Part shown: piece after piece, positions 14,222 to 27,078 of the stretch | Position numbering within the stretch: the first letter of the stretch is position 1 | How the letters are laid out: each line of letters starts with the position of its first letter | Source: Rhodamnia argentea | Taxonomy: Eukaryota; Streptophyta; Magnoliopsida; Myrtales; Myrtaceae | DNA: 64,000 bases | Direction: 5' to 3' | Assembly: GCF_020921035.1 (NCBI RefSeq) | Contig: NC_063155.1 | Location: 22,933,294 to 22,997,293, forward strand | Position numbers and translations under genes: made by a program | The notes under the pieces: model-generated | Database searches by the model: none | The model's input: only the letters and a program-made list of their open reading frames with translations | What the model was told of the DNA's origin: nothing

Positions 14222-15311
14222 TGTTTGTTGAAGCCCCAAGGAAGAAGATGGTATTCTGCTGGAAATGAGCTCTATAATCCAGTGGAGGTGTTGAATTAAC
14301 CGAAGAATTTTGCAGAACAGAATCTCTCATTGCGACCCTACAAAACAGAGAATCGAATGGCTTTGAGGCCCCTGGTAAAGAGGAAAAGGCTGCAGAAGGA
14401 TTTGACTTTCATGGGATACTGTAGAAAACAGAAGATACAGATAACTGATGAGCATTGCAAAAGAAGCAGTACATAGGTACTACTGTAAATGTGAAGACTG
14501 GGAGTAGTTTCTCTATTGGCCTCAGTGATAGCTCCTTTATGTGTTTAGCCATTACTGTGCAGTCGGCTTGAGTAGTGAATTTAGGGTCCTCGGAAACATT
14601 TCTCCTTGAGGCTTCTTTTAACATTAAATGCAGATTAGCAGAAACGTTGCGAAACAAACTAGAATCCCAGCAAAATTGAATCTTGGTTTGTATTTACAAG
14701 ACTTTTTGGGGCAGCTTGAATAGTTTCACAGAGCATCTCTTATCATTGCATAACTTCCTGTTTACTAAATAGTGGAAGACCAAAGACATGACTCCATGGA
14801 TAAGAAATGGGAATACCCAGCATCTGTGTTCATACGCCAGACATGGTGTCTTAAACAAGAAATCACGACTTTCCATGAAAAGGCAAGAGAAAGCAAGATT
14901 CAAGTTACATGAAGCTAATTACATGGGCCAGTAAAATCCCAAAGCATTTGAAGAATTGCCCTTTCAAAAAGTCCTGAATGGAGAGCATTTGTCTCAGTCG
15001 AACCATTGTAGTTTCTTGGAAATGGGAACCCAGCATAACCAAGTAGACAAGACACGTTCCCAGTAAAATAAACCACGAAACGGAAGGTGGATTGAAGTTG
15101 AAGATGAAGAACTTGATTCATTAGTGAGCTGAGCTCCCATTGATTTACACAGTAGAGATCTTTAAAAGCTAAACGACCTATGCAAACACAAAAAAGGCCA
15201 GAGCCCTAGCAGCAGAAGAGAGCAAAATTAACATCTAATCTTGATCTAATCACGATTCTTTCCAATACAAAACCCAGATCCGCCTTCCCTTTCACCCGGC
15301 TCAAGGAACCC
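14222..15311. other. convergent intergenic region between WD40 and histone H3
   Basis: Holds the 3' untranslated regions of two converging genes. I see no coding exon, RNA gene or clear repeat. Confidence 0.5.
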
Positions 15312-15971
<660 letters not shown>

Positions 15972-15974
15972 TCA

Positions 15975-15982
15975 CGCGGATC
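15975..15982 (-). promoter_or_regulatory. plant histone octamer CGCGGATC / GATCCGCG
   Basis: On the minus strand the site reads cgcGATCCGCGtg, containing the CGATCCGCG-like core of plant histone promoter elements that drive S-phase, meristem expression. It lies about 130 bases upstream of the TATA box and 250 upstream of the H3 ATG. Confidence 0.75.
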
Positions 15983-17329
15983 GCGATCTGTGCTCGAAGT
16001 TGTTGGCCAATGGGATTATTTGTGGGGGGGTTTTGTTGAGGTGGGAACGAAAGCTTATTCGAAATTCTTCATATTCTCCAAGGATGCGGACGTTCAATCC
16101 TTTCGCAGTTGACCCAAAAACTTTGGAAAACCTCTTAATCCTAACCCAAATTTTTTTAATTAAAAAAAGAAGCATGAACAGGCTGCTTAAATTGCTAAAA
16201 CACAAGTCTAACGTGGTTAATACTAATCTCATTCGAATTCTTTTCTTCAAGGCAAATACAAATTCACTCAGCCTTTTTGAAATAGTCACTTACTTCAATC
16301 TCCTGCTTTGTACGATTTTGTGACTGGCATGCTTAAGCTTTATTTTTTTTTGCTGGGGGTATCTCGAATATTTCTGTAGTATACGACTATTGATGCACAA
16401 TAGACCTGTATATTATTCGCAAATTTTTCGGACGGTTGCTTCAATATTTTTTCATCGATGAAGTTGATAACCGAGGGATTAGCAGATCATTAGTGAACAA
16501 ATCCAGTCCGAAGGGTTGTTGCCAAGCACCCAGATAGGATAATTTGCTATCCTATCCAACCTTGTCTTCTTCATTTGCATTGAACTGCTTACTTTGACAG
16601 TAAATTCAAATCCAAACTACCAAACGCCCACCGGAGCAGATAGCGAAAGCGAACAGAGTGTCCTCATTTTCGTTTTCTTTTCTTTCCTTTGTTCATCTAG
16701 AAAATCCCCGGTTCCACAACCATCATTAATCATTTTAGAAACAGTGCAAATACAATCTGATATTCCATCGTCCAAAACAAAAAGAGGGAACCTCGGTTTT
16801 CATTTTCGGTATATCAGCACTTCTATCTCCGAAGCATAATCCTAAAAATTTTCAAACCAGCAAGGAAGAAGATGCAATATAAAGAAAAACAGTCAGGCAG
16901 CAGGGGACAGGAGAGAAACTGTGATTAACCACGATAACATTCTTTGTCCATCAGAGAAGATCTCTGTGGGGGGTGGGGGGAATAATGGAGTGGCAGTCAA
17001 TGGACATTTTCCCTTTCCGATGCAATGGTGACTTAACTCGTTACAAGAACAGCAACCCATGATGGTCATCATCGCGCAAGCTTCGGCCAGTGTGCAAAAT
17101 GCAGAGCATATCGTATCAGAAGAAACAGTTGATCACCTGTACAGCAGCGCGAGCTCATGTTTTCTATCCACGGAACAGGGGAGGATCCAAAGAGAAAAAG
17201 ACAAGAAAAGGGAAAGGAAAGGAAATGGGGGTGATGAAAAAGGTCAAGTCTTTCTTAATCACTGCTCGCTATTTTCTAACCATCTGCGAGGGAAAAAAGG
17301 TGAAGTCTTGTTTGGGTTCGTTTTGGTTT
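15983..17329. other. intergenic, upstream of H3.1 and downstream of the CLE gene
   Basis: Low-complexity and AT-rich sequence without a supported gene. The right part should hold the 3' untranslated region of the CLE gene. Confidence 0.4.
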
Positions 17330-17848
17330 TTAAGGGGAAACGGGTTTGCGACGATGGTGGAGTGGGTCGGGCCCAGTGGGGACCTGTCTTGCAGAGTCTT
17401 CGACGTCGACAAGCGACGATGGATAACCTCCGACGACCGGATCTCTTGCCATCTTCGTATTTCTGTTCCCTTCTATGATCTTCTCAAACACGTAGACGAA
17501 GTAGAGAGAAAGGAAAGAGACATCAAAATGGGAATGGGAATGCTGGGTAAAACTAAGTAACGTGTTAATATTTGTTGGTTCATGGTTACCTCGGAAGAAT
17601 AAGGAGCAGTGTCTGCAGCGTTCTCTCCTGTCCTCCATGAAGTTCCATCTGCGACAAAGATGAATCGTCGTCAAAACACTAACTTTCACATGCCATCCAG
17701 AGGGAGAGAAATAGAGGTAGGAGGAGTTGATGGTGAACTTACGGGAAGCGGAAGGAGCGAACAGAAGGAGCAGCAGCAGCAGCACGAGAATGAGGATGGA
17801 GATGGAAAGCCTAGGGCTGACAGCGAGACATGTTCTTCGAACCACCAT
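17330..17848 (-). CDS. CLE40-like signalling peptide precursor, three exons
   Basis: Secreted precursor of a CLE dodecapeptide hormone, which is sensed by CLV1/ACR4-type receptor kinases in stem-cell control (family knowledge). Exons in order: 17743-17848 (MVVRRTCLAV then a run of Ile/Leu ending FAPSAS, a signal peptide), 17590-17648 and about 17330-17482. Donors are C|gtaagt and GAG|gtaacc; the acceptor of exon 2 is tcgcag. The phases join cleanly to about 105 aa. The CLE motif RQVPTGPDPLHH sits near the C-terminus, followed by RRKPVSP. It matches Arabidopsis CLE40 (RQVPTGSDPLHH and a short basic/Pro tail) more than CLV3, and three exons is also the CLV3/CLE40 layout. The exon 3 acceptor is the least sure point (gag before AAGATC, or 3 bases later). 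An upstream in-frame ATG exists at 17857. Confidence 0.88.
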   Translation of the reverse strand: MVVRRTCLAVSPRLSISILILVLLLLLLLFAPSASRKFTINSSYLYFSPSGWHVKVSVLTTIHLCRRWNFMEDRRERCRHCSLFFRGNHEPTNINTLLSFTQHSHSHFDVSFLSLYFVYVFEKIIEGNRNTKMARDPVVGGYPSSLVDVEDSARQVPTGPDPLHHRRKPVSP

Positions 17849-18988
17849 TGTCTGCATATGTTGTCGTGTGATCGATCGGGACTCTGCGGGAGGGAGAGAG
17901 AGCGAGAGGAGACAGAGAAAATGAAAGAGGAGAGGCGGCAAGTATGAAGGAGGAGGAGGAAGGAGGAGAGGGAGTAGAGACGAACGTTTTAAGAAAGTTT
18001 TCGTCGTGACGTGACGTGACAGCAAACTCTCGTACCCCTATTTCATTCCCTGTGGTACTACTACTGATCACCAGTGATCCGGGCGTTGCTCCTGTGACGA
18101 CGACAGAGAGAGAGAGAGAGAGAGAAGCAGATGACACTTGGCAGTCGTAGAATACGCAGAGGAAAGAGAGAGAGGGGCAGAGGATCCGAATGGGCCCAAC
18201 ATAGTCAAGTTTCTAGAGGCCTTGGGTTGCCATGTGACATTTTCCTTTGCCAAAGACCCAGCTCTCTCTCTTGTCCATATTCACACTACAGGCGCATTCC
18301 TTCAACTAATTCACTATCATTGCAACAACAGATCTACCACCATTAACCAGGCAGGAAGAGCTGCACGAAAGGAGCTTGAAATTACCCCGTGGGAGGGTCT
18401 GCAAGCCGATGGCACAGCGTTCCCCTGGCGAAGATCACGCATGTGTCGGGCCGCATCAAATTGCAAATCCCTGGTTCTAGACCCACCCCTAGGAATAAAG
18501 ACAAACTACCAGAAGCAATCCTAAGATATGCAAGTTGTGAAGACATGAGAACCCAAGAACCTCTTTAAGAGTGCAGCTTAAAGATAAATCCGAACTGACC
18601 AGGCGAAAAAAGATGCTCGCACTCGCTCTCTCCAAAAGCCATAATTGGGACCGCGAGTTTCCAATAAACCAAGAACAGATGCTGGAATATTTACAGCCAT
18701 GATGCCTAATGTAAGCATGCATTCGGAGGATACCCCGGCTTCAGCACCTTTCTTCGTGCACATTTTAGGAAAAGAATAATCAGGAAAATTCATCCCTACT
18801 CCAACTTCCTAGCTAAAGATTCCAGATGGGAGCAAGGACAAATCTAACTCTCATAGATTGGAGCTCGTTTCTCTTCCCATCTACATCCTGCCCATGATGC
18901 GCTAGCAGGTGGGAGATTGCAAGTTCAACTTCTACGTTTTTCAACGCCATCGTGATCTCGAGCACAATTGATCCAAAAGAGAGCCACA
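17849..18988. other. 5' flank of the CLE gene; GA-rich tracts
   Basis: Contains purine-rich and (GA)n sequence, for example 18104-18124, common in plant leaders and promoters. No supported gene. Confidence 0.4.
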
Positions 18989-19112
18989 GTTGACATTGAA
19001 TCTAAAGTATCTACTGCTGGATAGATACCTTTAGCAGCTAATCCTCTTGATAATACGGTCATAGCATCTAAATGTGCAAATGTCGTGGCAGGAGCAGGGT
19101 CGGTTAAATCAT
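18989..19112 (-). pseudogene. atpB: nuclear plastid DNA fragment (NUPT) of atpB
   Basis: The minus strand encodes [16 protein letters not shown], then [20 protein letters not shown], matching the chloroplast ATP synthase beta subunit. The GLAAKG segment is the plastid form; the mitochondrial beta subunit reads QISELG there. Codon use is AT-rich as in plastid DNA. Similarity stops abruptly after TLDSMST at one side and before DDLTD at the other, so only about 125 bases were inserted. A few substitutions (for example Pro to Thr before LD) show some decay. It is not functional. Confidence 0.85.
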
Positions 19113-19663
19113 CCACATTTTATTGTGTTCTCATCCTCCCTGTGCTCCTGAACACAACAGTTGCCTAATTACAAAGTTCGAAGAACCCCAAGGTTCGTTT
19201 CGAGTAATGGAAGCAACAAAAATGTGCATCTGATTCAGGTATTCACACCCAGGCAACATGAGGATGAACAAGCTAATCCTTAATCATTGGATATGTTATG
19301 TAGCGGGTCCATAATTTTGAGTCATCTGCATCAACTCCTCAATAGAGTCAGAACAAAAAAAAGGTTCACATTTTCCTTTTATTTAGGAGCAACTGATTTG
19401 AATTTCTGTTTTTGACTCACAACCTAACAATATACAAATTACAGAACCTGCGCTAACAATTACCAGAACCTCCAATGATTAGCAAGACATGGCCTCCCCA
19501 AATCAATAAATGATGCAGCTTTCTGCAGTTCCTGGAACACATCAGAAAGGATTAAAGGACATTAAACTTGTACAGATTAATAAGCAAAAGGTGGTGACAC
19601 TAGAGAACACGGCAAAGGTCACATCACTTACAATCTAACGTCAATGGTATTGATATCCACAAT

Positions 19664-21478
19664 CTATGCCGCAAAGTATTTGATAAGATCATCTTCAAAC
19701 TCCAGATTGTGACAATCGTCCCATGAAACCATGTCCTCAAATGAAGGGAAAAGGCTGTTTTGTATGCCGAAATCCAATGGAAGTGGGGAGCCAAAGTTAC
19801 AATCAAAAGGTCCATCTTTTTCAGTTGGAAACGCTTCCTTCCCCAGATGATGCAAGTCCATTGTAGAGATGTCATTTCCAAGTGCTGGGACATGAGTTCC
19901 AACGTCCTCTGGTCTAATCTGAGGTTGGACTGTTTCTATCTGAGTCTGCTGCCCACTGGGACCAGGCCCATATGATGGTGTTGTGCCATAGTAATTATAA
20001 GTGGCTGTTGCATGTGAAGCATTTTGCACCAAAGGATAAAGCAAGGGCTTTCCACCCACCAGCATGCTCTGCGTTGAAATTACATCTGTCGAAGGGAGGG
20101 AAGAGAAATGATTAAACTCAAGTGGTTGTAACTGTGATTGTCCCTCGAGATTGGGATCTTTCTCTGAGGTCCTCATATCCGTAATTGCAGCATTTTCCTG
20201 TTGCATGCCATGAACTTGATATCCAAGAGGCTGCACATCAGCGTGGCCGTGATTCATATCAGGAAAAGTGTCCCTCTGCTCATATGCCGGATGGTCATCA
20301 ATGGGTGGAGGAAGTTGCTGATCAGCAGAACTTGATTTAGTACGCGGTCTTTTCCTTTTGCGCGTCTTCTCCCGACGCTCTTTATCTTGGTCACTTGTTT
20401 GAGAGTTATTCTGATGGCGACCAATCGCCACAGTATTCACCATAATATTTTTCTGCGTTTCTTTAGATGAGACACAACCACCACCACCATCGACGTCGTC
20501 GACATCATAGTCACTATCACTGCTCGCTGCCGGTCGCTTCTTCTCATTACGGGCGCTAGGTGGAGACTTTGTTATTCCCGATGTCCCATTATCACTACTA
20601 GGTTGCTCAATAAGAGACTCCTCTCGATTCAAAACGCCCAACCAAATGGCACTCTCTTTTGCTGTCATCTTGTCCTGCAAGCACTTGGACTGGCGCACAT
20701 GCCTTCTTATCTTTGCAATATCAGGTGACATGTGCTTTATGACAGCAGTCAACACGCCGACTTTCCACATCTTCTTCAGGTCATGTGGTTTCTTATAAGG
20801 AGGACTCTGACCCTGCGGTAGCCCTAACTTTATCCACCAATCCTCACTACCAGTTGGCCACCAAGGTGGCGGAATTCCCTTCTCTAGAGGATACTTCCTC
20901 TGGGGGGGATCGCAATGCTGCATCAAGGAAGACAATAAAGAACCCAAAGTAGCATCTTGCAGATCCTGAAGGGTGTTCTGAGAACTACCCTTGCGACTAG
21001 AATCTGCCGCTCCCATGGCCAAACACTCTGCTTCATACTTGGCTATGGCCGCTGGCCCATTCTTATCAAACTTTACCTTTTCTTTCCACCAAGCCCTTAT
21101 ATTATCAGAAGCACCGCTCACTGCTTTACCCTTCTCTGGAATAATCCCATAGACGAAACCCTGTGCTTTACACACTTCCATCAGCTTCAGCATATACTTG
21201 AGAATCCCATCTTGAGCTCTAGACATTTTCTTCCTCCGAGCCTGATCGGATGATTGCTTGGATTTTTGCCTCTCTGCTGCTTGTTGTGCTGCAATCTTCT
21301 GTCTTTCCTTAATCCTTTTGAGTTTGATACGGTCCTTCCACATTCGTTTTGCGAGTTCCTCGGCTTCAATTTCTTCGTCACTAACATCCTTTTCGGCAAT
21401 GTTATCACACCTTATATCATCGACTTCAATGTCTGAGCCTTCATCCATCGCATCAGCAGCAATCAGAAGATTCTCCAT
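19664..21478 (-). CDS. EIL3: EIN3-like transcription factor, EIL3/SLIM1 type
   Basis: Nuclear DNA-binding regulator of the EIN3 family, 604 aa, one coding exon. The N-terminus is acidic ([20 protein letters not shown]), followed by basic [18 protein letters not shown] and the conserved [19 protein letters not shown]. The central fold continues with [47 protein letters not shown] and [20 protein letters not shown]. The variable C-terminal half has a nuclear-signal-like RKRKRPR and ends in an acidic stretch ([11 protein letters not shown]). The [15 protein letters not shown] start, [14 protein letters not shown] region and DSDYDVDD motif fit the EIL3/SLIM1 branch, which in Arabidopsis controls the sulfur-deficiency response, better than EIN3/EIL1. 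A possible leader intron donor (CCCG|gtaaaag) lies near 22070. Confidence 0.93.
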   Translation of the reverse strand: MENLLIAADAMDEGSDIEVDDIRCDNIAEKDVSDEEIEAEELAKRMWKDRIKLKRIKERQKIAAQQAAERQKSKQSSDQARRKKMSRAQDGILKYMLKLMEVCKAQGFVYGIIPEKGKAVSGASDNIRAWWKEKVKFDKNGPAAIAKYEAECLAMGAADSSRKGSSQNTLQDLQDATLGSLLSSLMQHCDPPQRKYPLEKGIPPPWWPTGSEDWWIKLGLPQGQSPPYKKPHDLKKMWKVGVLTAVIKHMSPDIAKIRRHVRQSKCLQDKMTAKESAIWLGVLNREESLIEQPSSDNGTSGITKSPPSARNEKKRPAASSDSDYDVDDVDGGGGCVSSKETQKNIMVNTVAIGRHQNNSQTSDQDKERREKTRKRKRPRTKSSSADQQLPPPIDDHPAYEQRDTFPDMNHGHADVQPLGYQVHGMQQENAAITDMRTSEKDPNLEGQSQLQPLEFNHFSSLPSTDVISTQSMLVGGKPLLYPLVQNASHATATYNYYGTTPSYGPGPSGQQTQIETVQPQIRPEDVGTHVPALGNDISTMDLHHLGKEAFPTEKDGPFDCNFGSPLPLDFGIQNSLFPSFEDMVSWDDCHNLEFEDDLIKYFAA

Positions 21479-24032
21479 TCAAACTCGATCACCGCTGCGG
21501 CAGCTCGCACTAGAATAAGACTGAGAATCTCACTTCCACTGCGAGAGGCTCGCTTGTCGACATTTAACAGCCTGGATCCGGAACGATAATCAAGATTGAA
21601 ACTCTATCCAGCCAAAACATACAAAAACCAAGTACGAAGAAAGGAAAACCTCACGACCCCCAAAAACTCCCTTCCATTCTTATAGATGACAGCCTCTAAC
21701 CTCGACCATAAGCCAAAATATAATAGACAACTATTAACTTCTCAGTTCCCCTAGCAATTACTTTTATAAAATTTTCCAGGACACCACAAGCAACAATTCT
21801 CCCACACAAATCCAATCCTCCACATTTCTACGACGCCAAATACTCCACCGTGATCATGGACTAAAAGAAGCATCCTAATATAATAGCACGCACAATCCCA
21901 AATGCTAACAAAACCTCGCAGAGACAAGAACACGTATAAACCATTCAAACCCGCGATCAAAAGACAATTCGAAGCCCCTAACGGAACGGCGACAACGACA
22001 CAAACACCCAGAACTGAAATTCCAATCCCGGCACAAATGAAAAACTGCGGAGAGAGAAAGTTTCGAACTTTTACCGGGTCTTAGCCAATCCGAATCACCC
22101 TGATACGAATCCGCGCCAAATCTGCAAAAAAAGAATCCCCCCCGCAAAGAGATTGATCGTTCTTTCGTTTGATTGAACCTGGAGAAGAAGTCGCGAGGGA
22201 TAGAGATGAACCCGGGTAAAGGGAGATGAACCCACACCAAAAAACAAAGGGAAGGTTTTGGGAAGAGAGAGAAGAAAGAATAAAAGAAAATGTTGGAAAT
22301 TCCACGCGAGAGCGCGAGAGAGAGAGAGAGAGAGAATTCAACGAGAGGTCGCCAAAGGTTTCACAAGTGGACAAGAAGAACTTCTCGAGGCTCAGCAGAG
22401 TCGCCAATTGCTGGGTTTTTATCTTCTACGTCGCATCCATACCTCGTATCATGATTCATGAGTACGTGGTTTTTTTTTTTTTGGTCGGAAGATTACGTCT
22501 TACGTGCTTTACTGTTTACGTATCTATCCGTTTACTTTTTTTGGGACAAAAATGTCTGTTTTTCATTTTTTTATATTTTACGCAAAATGAATAACCAAAA
22601 AATAAAACCAATAAAAAAAATTCCATCATCCACCTAATGAATTTATATGAGTTTTTTCAAATATAATTTTATAAATGATACGAGTGATTTTTTTTTTATA
22701 AAAAATTCAAGTTATTCATTTTTCACGAAAGTAACGTAGCCTGAATTTTTCTTAGATGTGTAACTAAAAGCATATAAATTTTTTATTATTGATTCGGAAT
22801 ATGAAAAAAAAGTAAAAAAAGATACATATTTACGTATTTTTCCAAAATAGATTTATGTAGACAAGTAATTGCCGGAATTAGATCTTTCCTTAAAACAATT
22901 TTCCAACTAGACTTCCCACAGCTAAACCATCCCTAAAATTTGTCTGGTCATCGCCTCTTCATCCTAGTTACTTTTATCTCTCTTTCTCTTAAAATTGTTA
23001 AATTGATTTATGGTATTTCGCACAATCTTTAACATTTTAAGAGTTAATCTACCCTAAATAATGAACATGCAAAAATAGGTTTACCACCCCATCAACACCT
23101 ATGTCCTATCTTGTGGATTCGTTACTCCTCAAAATTAATCCCTCGTTGATTTTAAATTAGAAACATGGATAAAATTATTTTTTTTATTCATACATATATT
23201 GCCTATGTCGAATGAAATTACAAAACTCTCCATTTAATATGAATTTAAATTAAATTAAAATTCGAGAGTCAAAAAACAATTACGCATTTTTACTAAAAGA
23301 AAGACCTTTTTACAATTTGAAGTGAGGAAGTATCTCCTTATTACATTAATAGTTACAAATGGACTAGAATAAAAGTTCAATGATAAATTATTTCTTTGTA
23401 CATTTATCTCTCGAAATTTTTGCCCACTCAATCTTCTCGTGACATGAGATATAATACAAGGTGTGTTCTAATGGCATCATTCCCACTATTTTTCGGTAAT
23501 TTCTTATTTTTCACGAGACTCCTCTTGAAAGGTTAAGCAAATACTAAAAAGAAGCCCTAAGAAGATGCCCAAGCAATGAGTTATGCTCTCTTGCAGCAAG
23601 AGAAATAACAAGAGTCGTATTATAATAGCTTTATTTCGCTATTTTTTATTTGTTATTTTTCATGACGTTACTCTCGAAAAGCTGTGCGGAATAAGAAAAG
23701 GATCATATGCAAAACTATAACGTCGATAAAGTAAATTCACAACTGCATAAAGGTTATGCAAAATATTTAGAAAAGTGTATAAAGTTTTGGAGAGAGGCAA
23801 AAGTTACTAGAATAAAGAGGACGATGACAGTTCAACCTACGGGGTGATTTGACAATGAGAAGTATAGTTTGAGAGAGTTTTTGGAGAAATCTATTTCTAA
23901 AATCAACTTTTTAAGAGGATCTATTTTTGTTTTGTAAAAAAAAAAAACAAGAAGAAAAAGAACGGAAATAATGTTACAGAAAAGGAAACATTGTTGTCGA
24001 CAGGTTGGCTTTCCTAAGTTTGCCTCTATATT
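21479..24032. other. EIL3 leader/promoter (to about 22.4 kb), then AT-rich intergenic DNA
   Basis: The part next to EIL3 holds a long leader with a probable intron and a (GA)n tract at 22314-22334. From 22.5 to 24.0 kb the DNA is very AT-rich with no supported gene. Confidence 0.45.
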
Positions 24033-25040
24033 ATGGCTTTCCATTTCTTCAATTTACGTGATAGATAGAATGTCTCCTCTTTCAAGGTATAATCCCACTT
24101 CTTCGATTCGAGTGCAGACATCGATCGCTCGGGCTCCCACACGTGGAGTTTACTTTTGATGGTCATTCCGGTTTGTGTTTGGAAAAATGATACAAATGAT
24201 TCATAAACCTTGATTCAATATGCGGTATAGTCGCTATACTTTTAATTTATTTAATATAGTCGTTGAACTTTGGTCTAATGCTCTGTTTGGTCTGTGAATT
24301 TTCAAAACTTTCTCATGCGGTTTAGGGATTGGGTTGAACATTTTACCAATAGTTCAAGGATCGGATTGAATAAATTAAAAGTCTAGAAATGACTTTGCAT
24401 ATTGGGCTAAAGTTTAGATAACGGAAAAATTATCAAAAAAGATCTAAATCTATTACAATTGTGCCAATTTAGTTCTAAACTCTTTTTTTTTTTTACCGAT
24501 TCAGTCATAAATCTTTTGCAATTATACCAATTCAATAGATTCGACGAATTTTGGCCAGCCGTCATCGACGTGGACGCCGGCGGGCAAGCGACCTAATATT
24601 ATAATATATATTTTTTATTTATATCATATTATTTTATTCTTTTTTTTTTTCCCCTTCCCTATTCTACCTCCAGCCGGTCGTCGAGGTTCGAGATCAATGA
24701 GGCTTGGCCAAGCCTCACCAGCCTTGTCCGGCCATGCCGAGCCTCGGTCTCACCTGGCAACAATGAGGCCGGTTGTCCTCCGGCCGGTCTCTGAGGTCCG
24801 GCGACCGTTGGAGGTTGAATAGGAAAGGGGAAGGGGAAGGGGAAGAAAAAAAAAGAAAAAAAAATTAATTATTTCATCGTCGGCCTGTCAAAATTATCTG
24901 GATGAACTGCATTGACATAATTGCAAAAGGTTTAAGACTAAATCGATCAAAAAAAGATTAGGACTGAATTAACATAATTATAATAGATTTATAATTTTTT
25001 TGGCGAGACATTATACATTGAACAAAATTTAAAGATTACT
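24033..25040. repeat. tandem duplication, unit 1 (about 1.01 kb)
   Basis: Begins atggctttccatttcttc and repeats at an offset of 1008 bases. The unit has three parts: a ~150-base head (to about 24180), a small foldback MITE (about 24190-24425, arms around 'acttttaatttatttaata'), and a longer foldback MITE (about 24425-25015). The longer MITE starts with text like 'ctattacaattgtgccaatt' and ends with its inverse, around a GC-rich core (24660-24810) rich in ggccgg/gaggtccgg. Confidence 0.85.
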
Positions 25041-26060
25041 ATGGCTTTCCATTTCTTCAATTTACGTGATAGATAGAATGTCTCCTCTTTCAAGGTATAA
25101 TCCCACTTCTTCGATTCGAGTTCGGACATCGATCGCTCGGGCTCCCACACGTGGAGTTTACTTTTGATGGTCATTCCGGTTGGTGTTTGGAAAAATGACA
25201 CAAATGATTTATGAATCTTGACCCAATATGCGGTATCGTCGCTAAACTTTTAATTTGTTTAATATAGTCCTTGAACTTTAGCCCAATGTTCTGTTTGGTC
25301 CGTGAATTTTCAAAACTTTTTTATGCGGTTTAGGGACTGGGTTGAACATTTTACCAATAGTTCAAGGATCGGATTGAACAAATTAAAAGTCTAGAAATGA
25401 CTTTGCATATTGGGCTAAAGTTTAGATAATGAAAAAATTATAAAAAAGTTCTAAATCTATTATAATTGTGTCAATTCAATTCTAAACCCATTTTTTTTTT
25501 TTATCGATTTAGTCATAAATCTTTTGCAATTATACCAATTCAATAGATTCGACGAATTTTGGCTAGTCGCCATCGACGTGGATGCTGGCAGGCAAGCGAC
25601 CTAATTTTATAATATTTTATTTTATTTTTTTGATTTATTTTATTTTATTTTATTCTTTTATTTTTTCCCCTTCCTTGTTCTACCTCTAGCCGGTCGTCGA
25701 GGTCCGGGACCGATGAGGCTTGGCCGAGCCTCGCTGACCTTGTCCGGCCATGCCGAGCCTCGGTCTCGCCTAGCAATGGCGAGGCCGGTCGTCCTCCGGC
25801 CGATTGCCGAGGTCCGGCGACCGTTGGAGGTTGAATAGGAAAGGGGAAGGGGAAGAAAAAAAAAAAGAAAAAGACAAAAGAAAAAATATTAATTATTTCA
25901 TCGTCGGCCTGTCAAAATTTGCTGGATGGACTGCAATGACACAATTGCAAAAGGTTTAAGACTAAATCTATTAAAAAAAGATTTAGAACTGAATTGACAT
26001 AATTATAATAAATTTAAATTTTTTTGGCGAGATATTATACATTGAACAAAATTTAAAGAT
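25041..26060. repeat. tandem duplication, unit 2
   Basis: Same order of head, small MITE and large MITE as the preceding unit, with scattered substitutions and small indels. The copy ends where aacaaaatttaaagatta gives way to unrelated sequence. Confidence 0.85.
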
Positions 26061-27078
26061 TATTTGTGCTATTATCCCCTCATGTTTCCCTTTATAGCTT
26101 ACTGTCACAGTACACTTCTGCTCTGAAGAGCCCACCACTCAAAACATGTACTGCCGTTTCCTCGCGCACGTTTCCTTGCGCCCGTTGACTAATTCCAGAT
26201 CGATGGCTTATGCAAATGATTTGTCGGTAGCATCCAATTTGAACTCTCCCTCTCCTCCTCCTCTCCCTCTTGTACAAAAACGACATCGTGCGAGCTCATT
26301 TTCGCTCGCTTCTCGTTCCCGCTCCGTATGCGATCAGGCCATTTGATGTCGTATCGCAAACTTCGGTTTTTGATGAATCCCCAAGATGCGATTTTTGCGA
26401 GGGCGGGAAAAGTAATAATCTGGACGTGGTTTGAATTGTTCTTTATCCTCTCTTTTTTCCAGTCATCCCACAACCGTAGTACAGCAATATAGGATCCGAT
26501 CCATTACAGAATTTGAACTACAGTTGACCAGTCCTTTCCCAGTAAGATCTTGAGTGCTATTAGTAGCTTCGTGCTAATGGCAAACTAGACTTTGCTAGAA
26601 GAAGGGTGTGTTGGGTCATCGAGTATTTTTGGACTACTGATTCTGCTGACAAATTCTTTCCGATGTTAGACACCGGCGTCAAATTGCAAAATAAGATCAC
26701 ACACGAATGACGAACCGGAATGACGACAACGAAAAAGGCGGACCTTCGCGAAACCGGCATATTTTCCTCCAGCCAGAGAAATTACACCATGCAACTTTTC
26801 CAAAAGGGGGAACAAAAGAAGAGAGAGAGGGGACGCTGTGGTTTAGAGTGATCTGGCTAAAGTTATTTCATGAGATGCAGATGCGCAGACAGATTTCTGC
26901 AATCGAGGGGGATGTACTAGTGGAATTGCATTGACCATACCAAATAAAGATAAAGCTTCATATAATTAACCAACTACAGCACAAGAAGAAGTTTCCAGCA
27001 ATACTAGGACACGGGGACTTATGGACCCCGTGCAAACAGCTCATGCATCATGGAGGGGGAGCCGAAGAAATCGACTTC

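Noticed and set aside
17330..18025. 231-codon single-exon minus-strand protein
   Set aside because: It reads through two introns of the CLE gene; splice sites and phases support three short exons instead.
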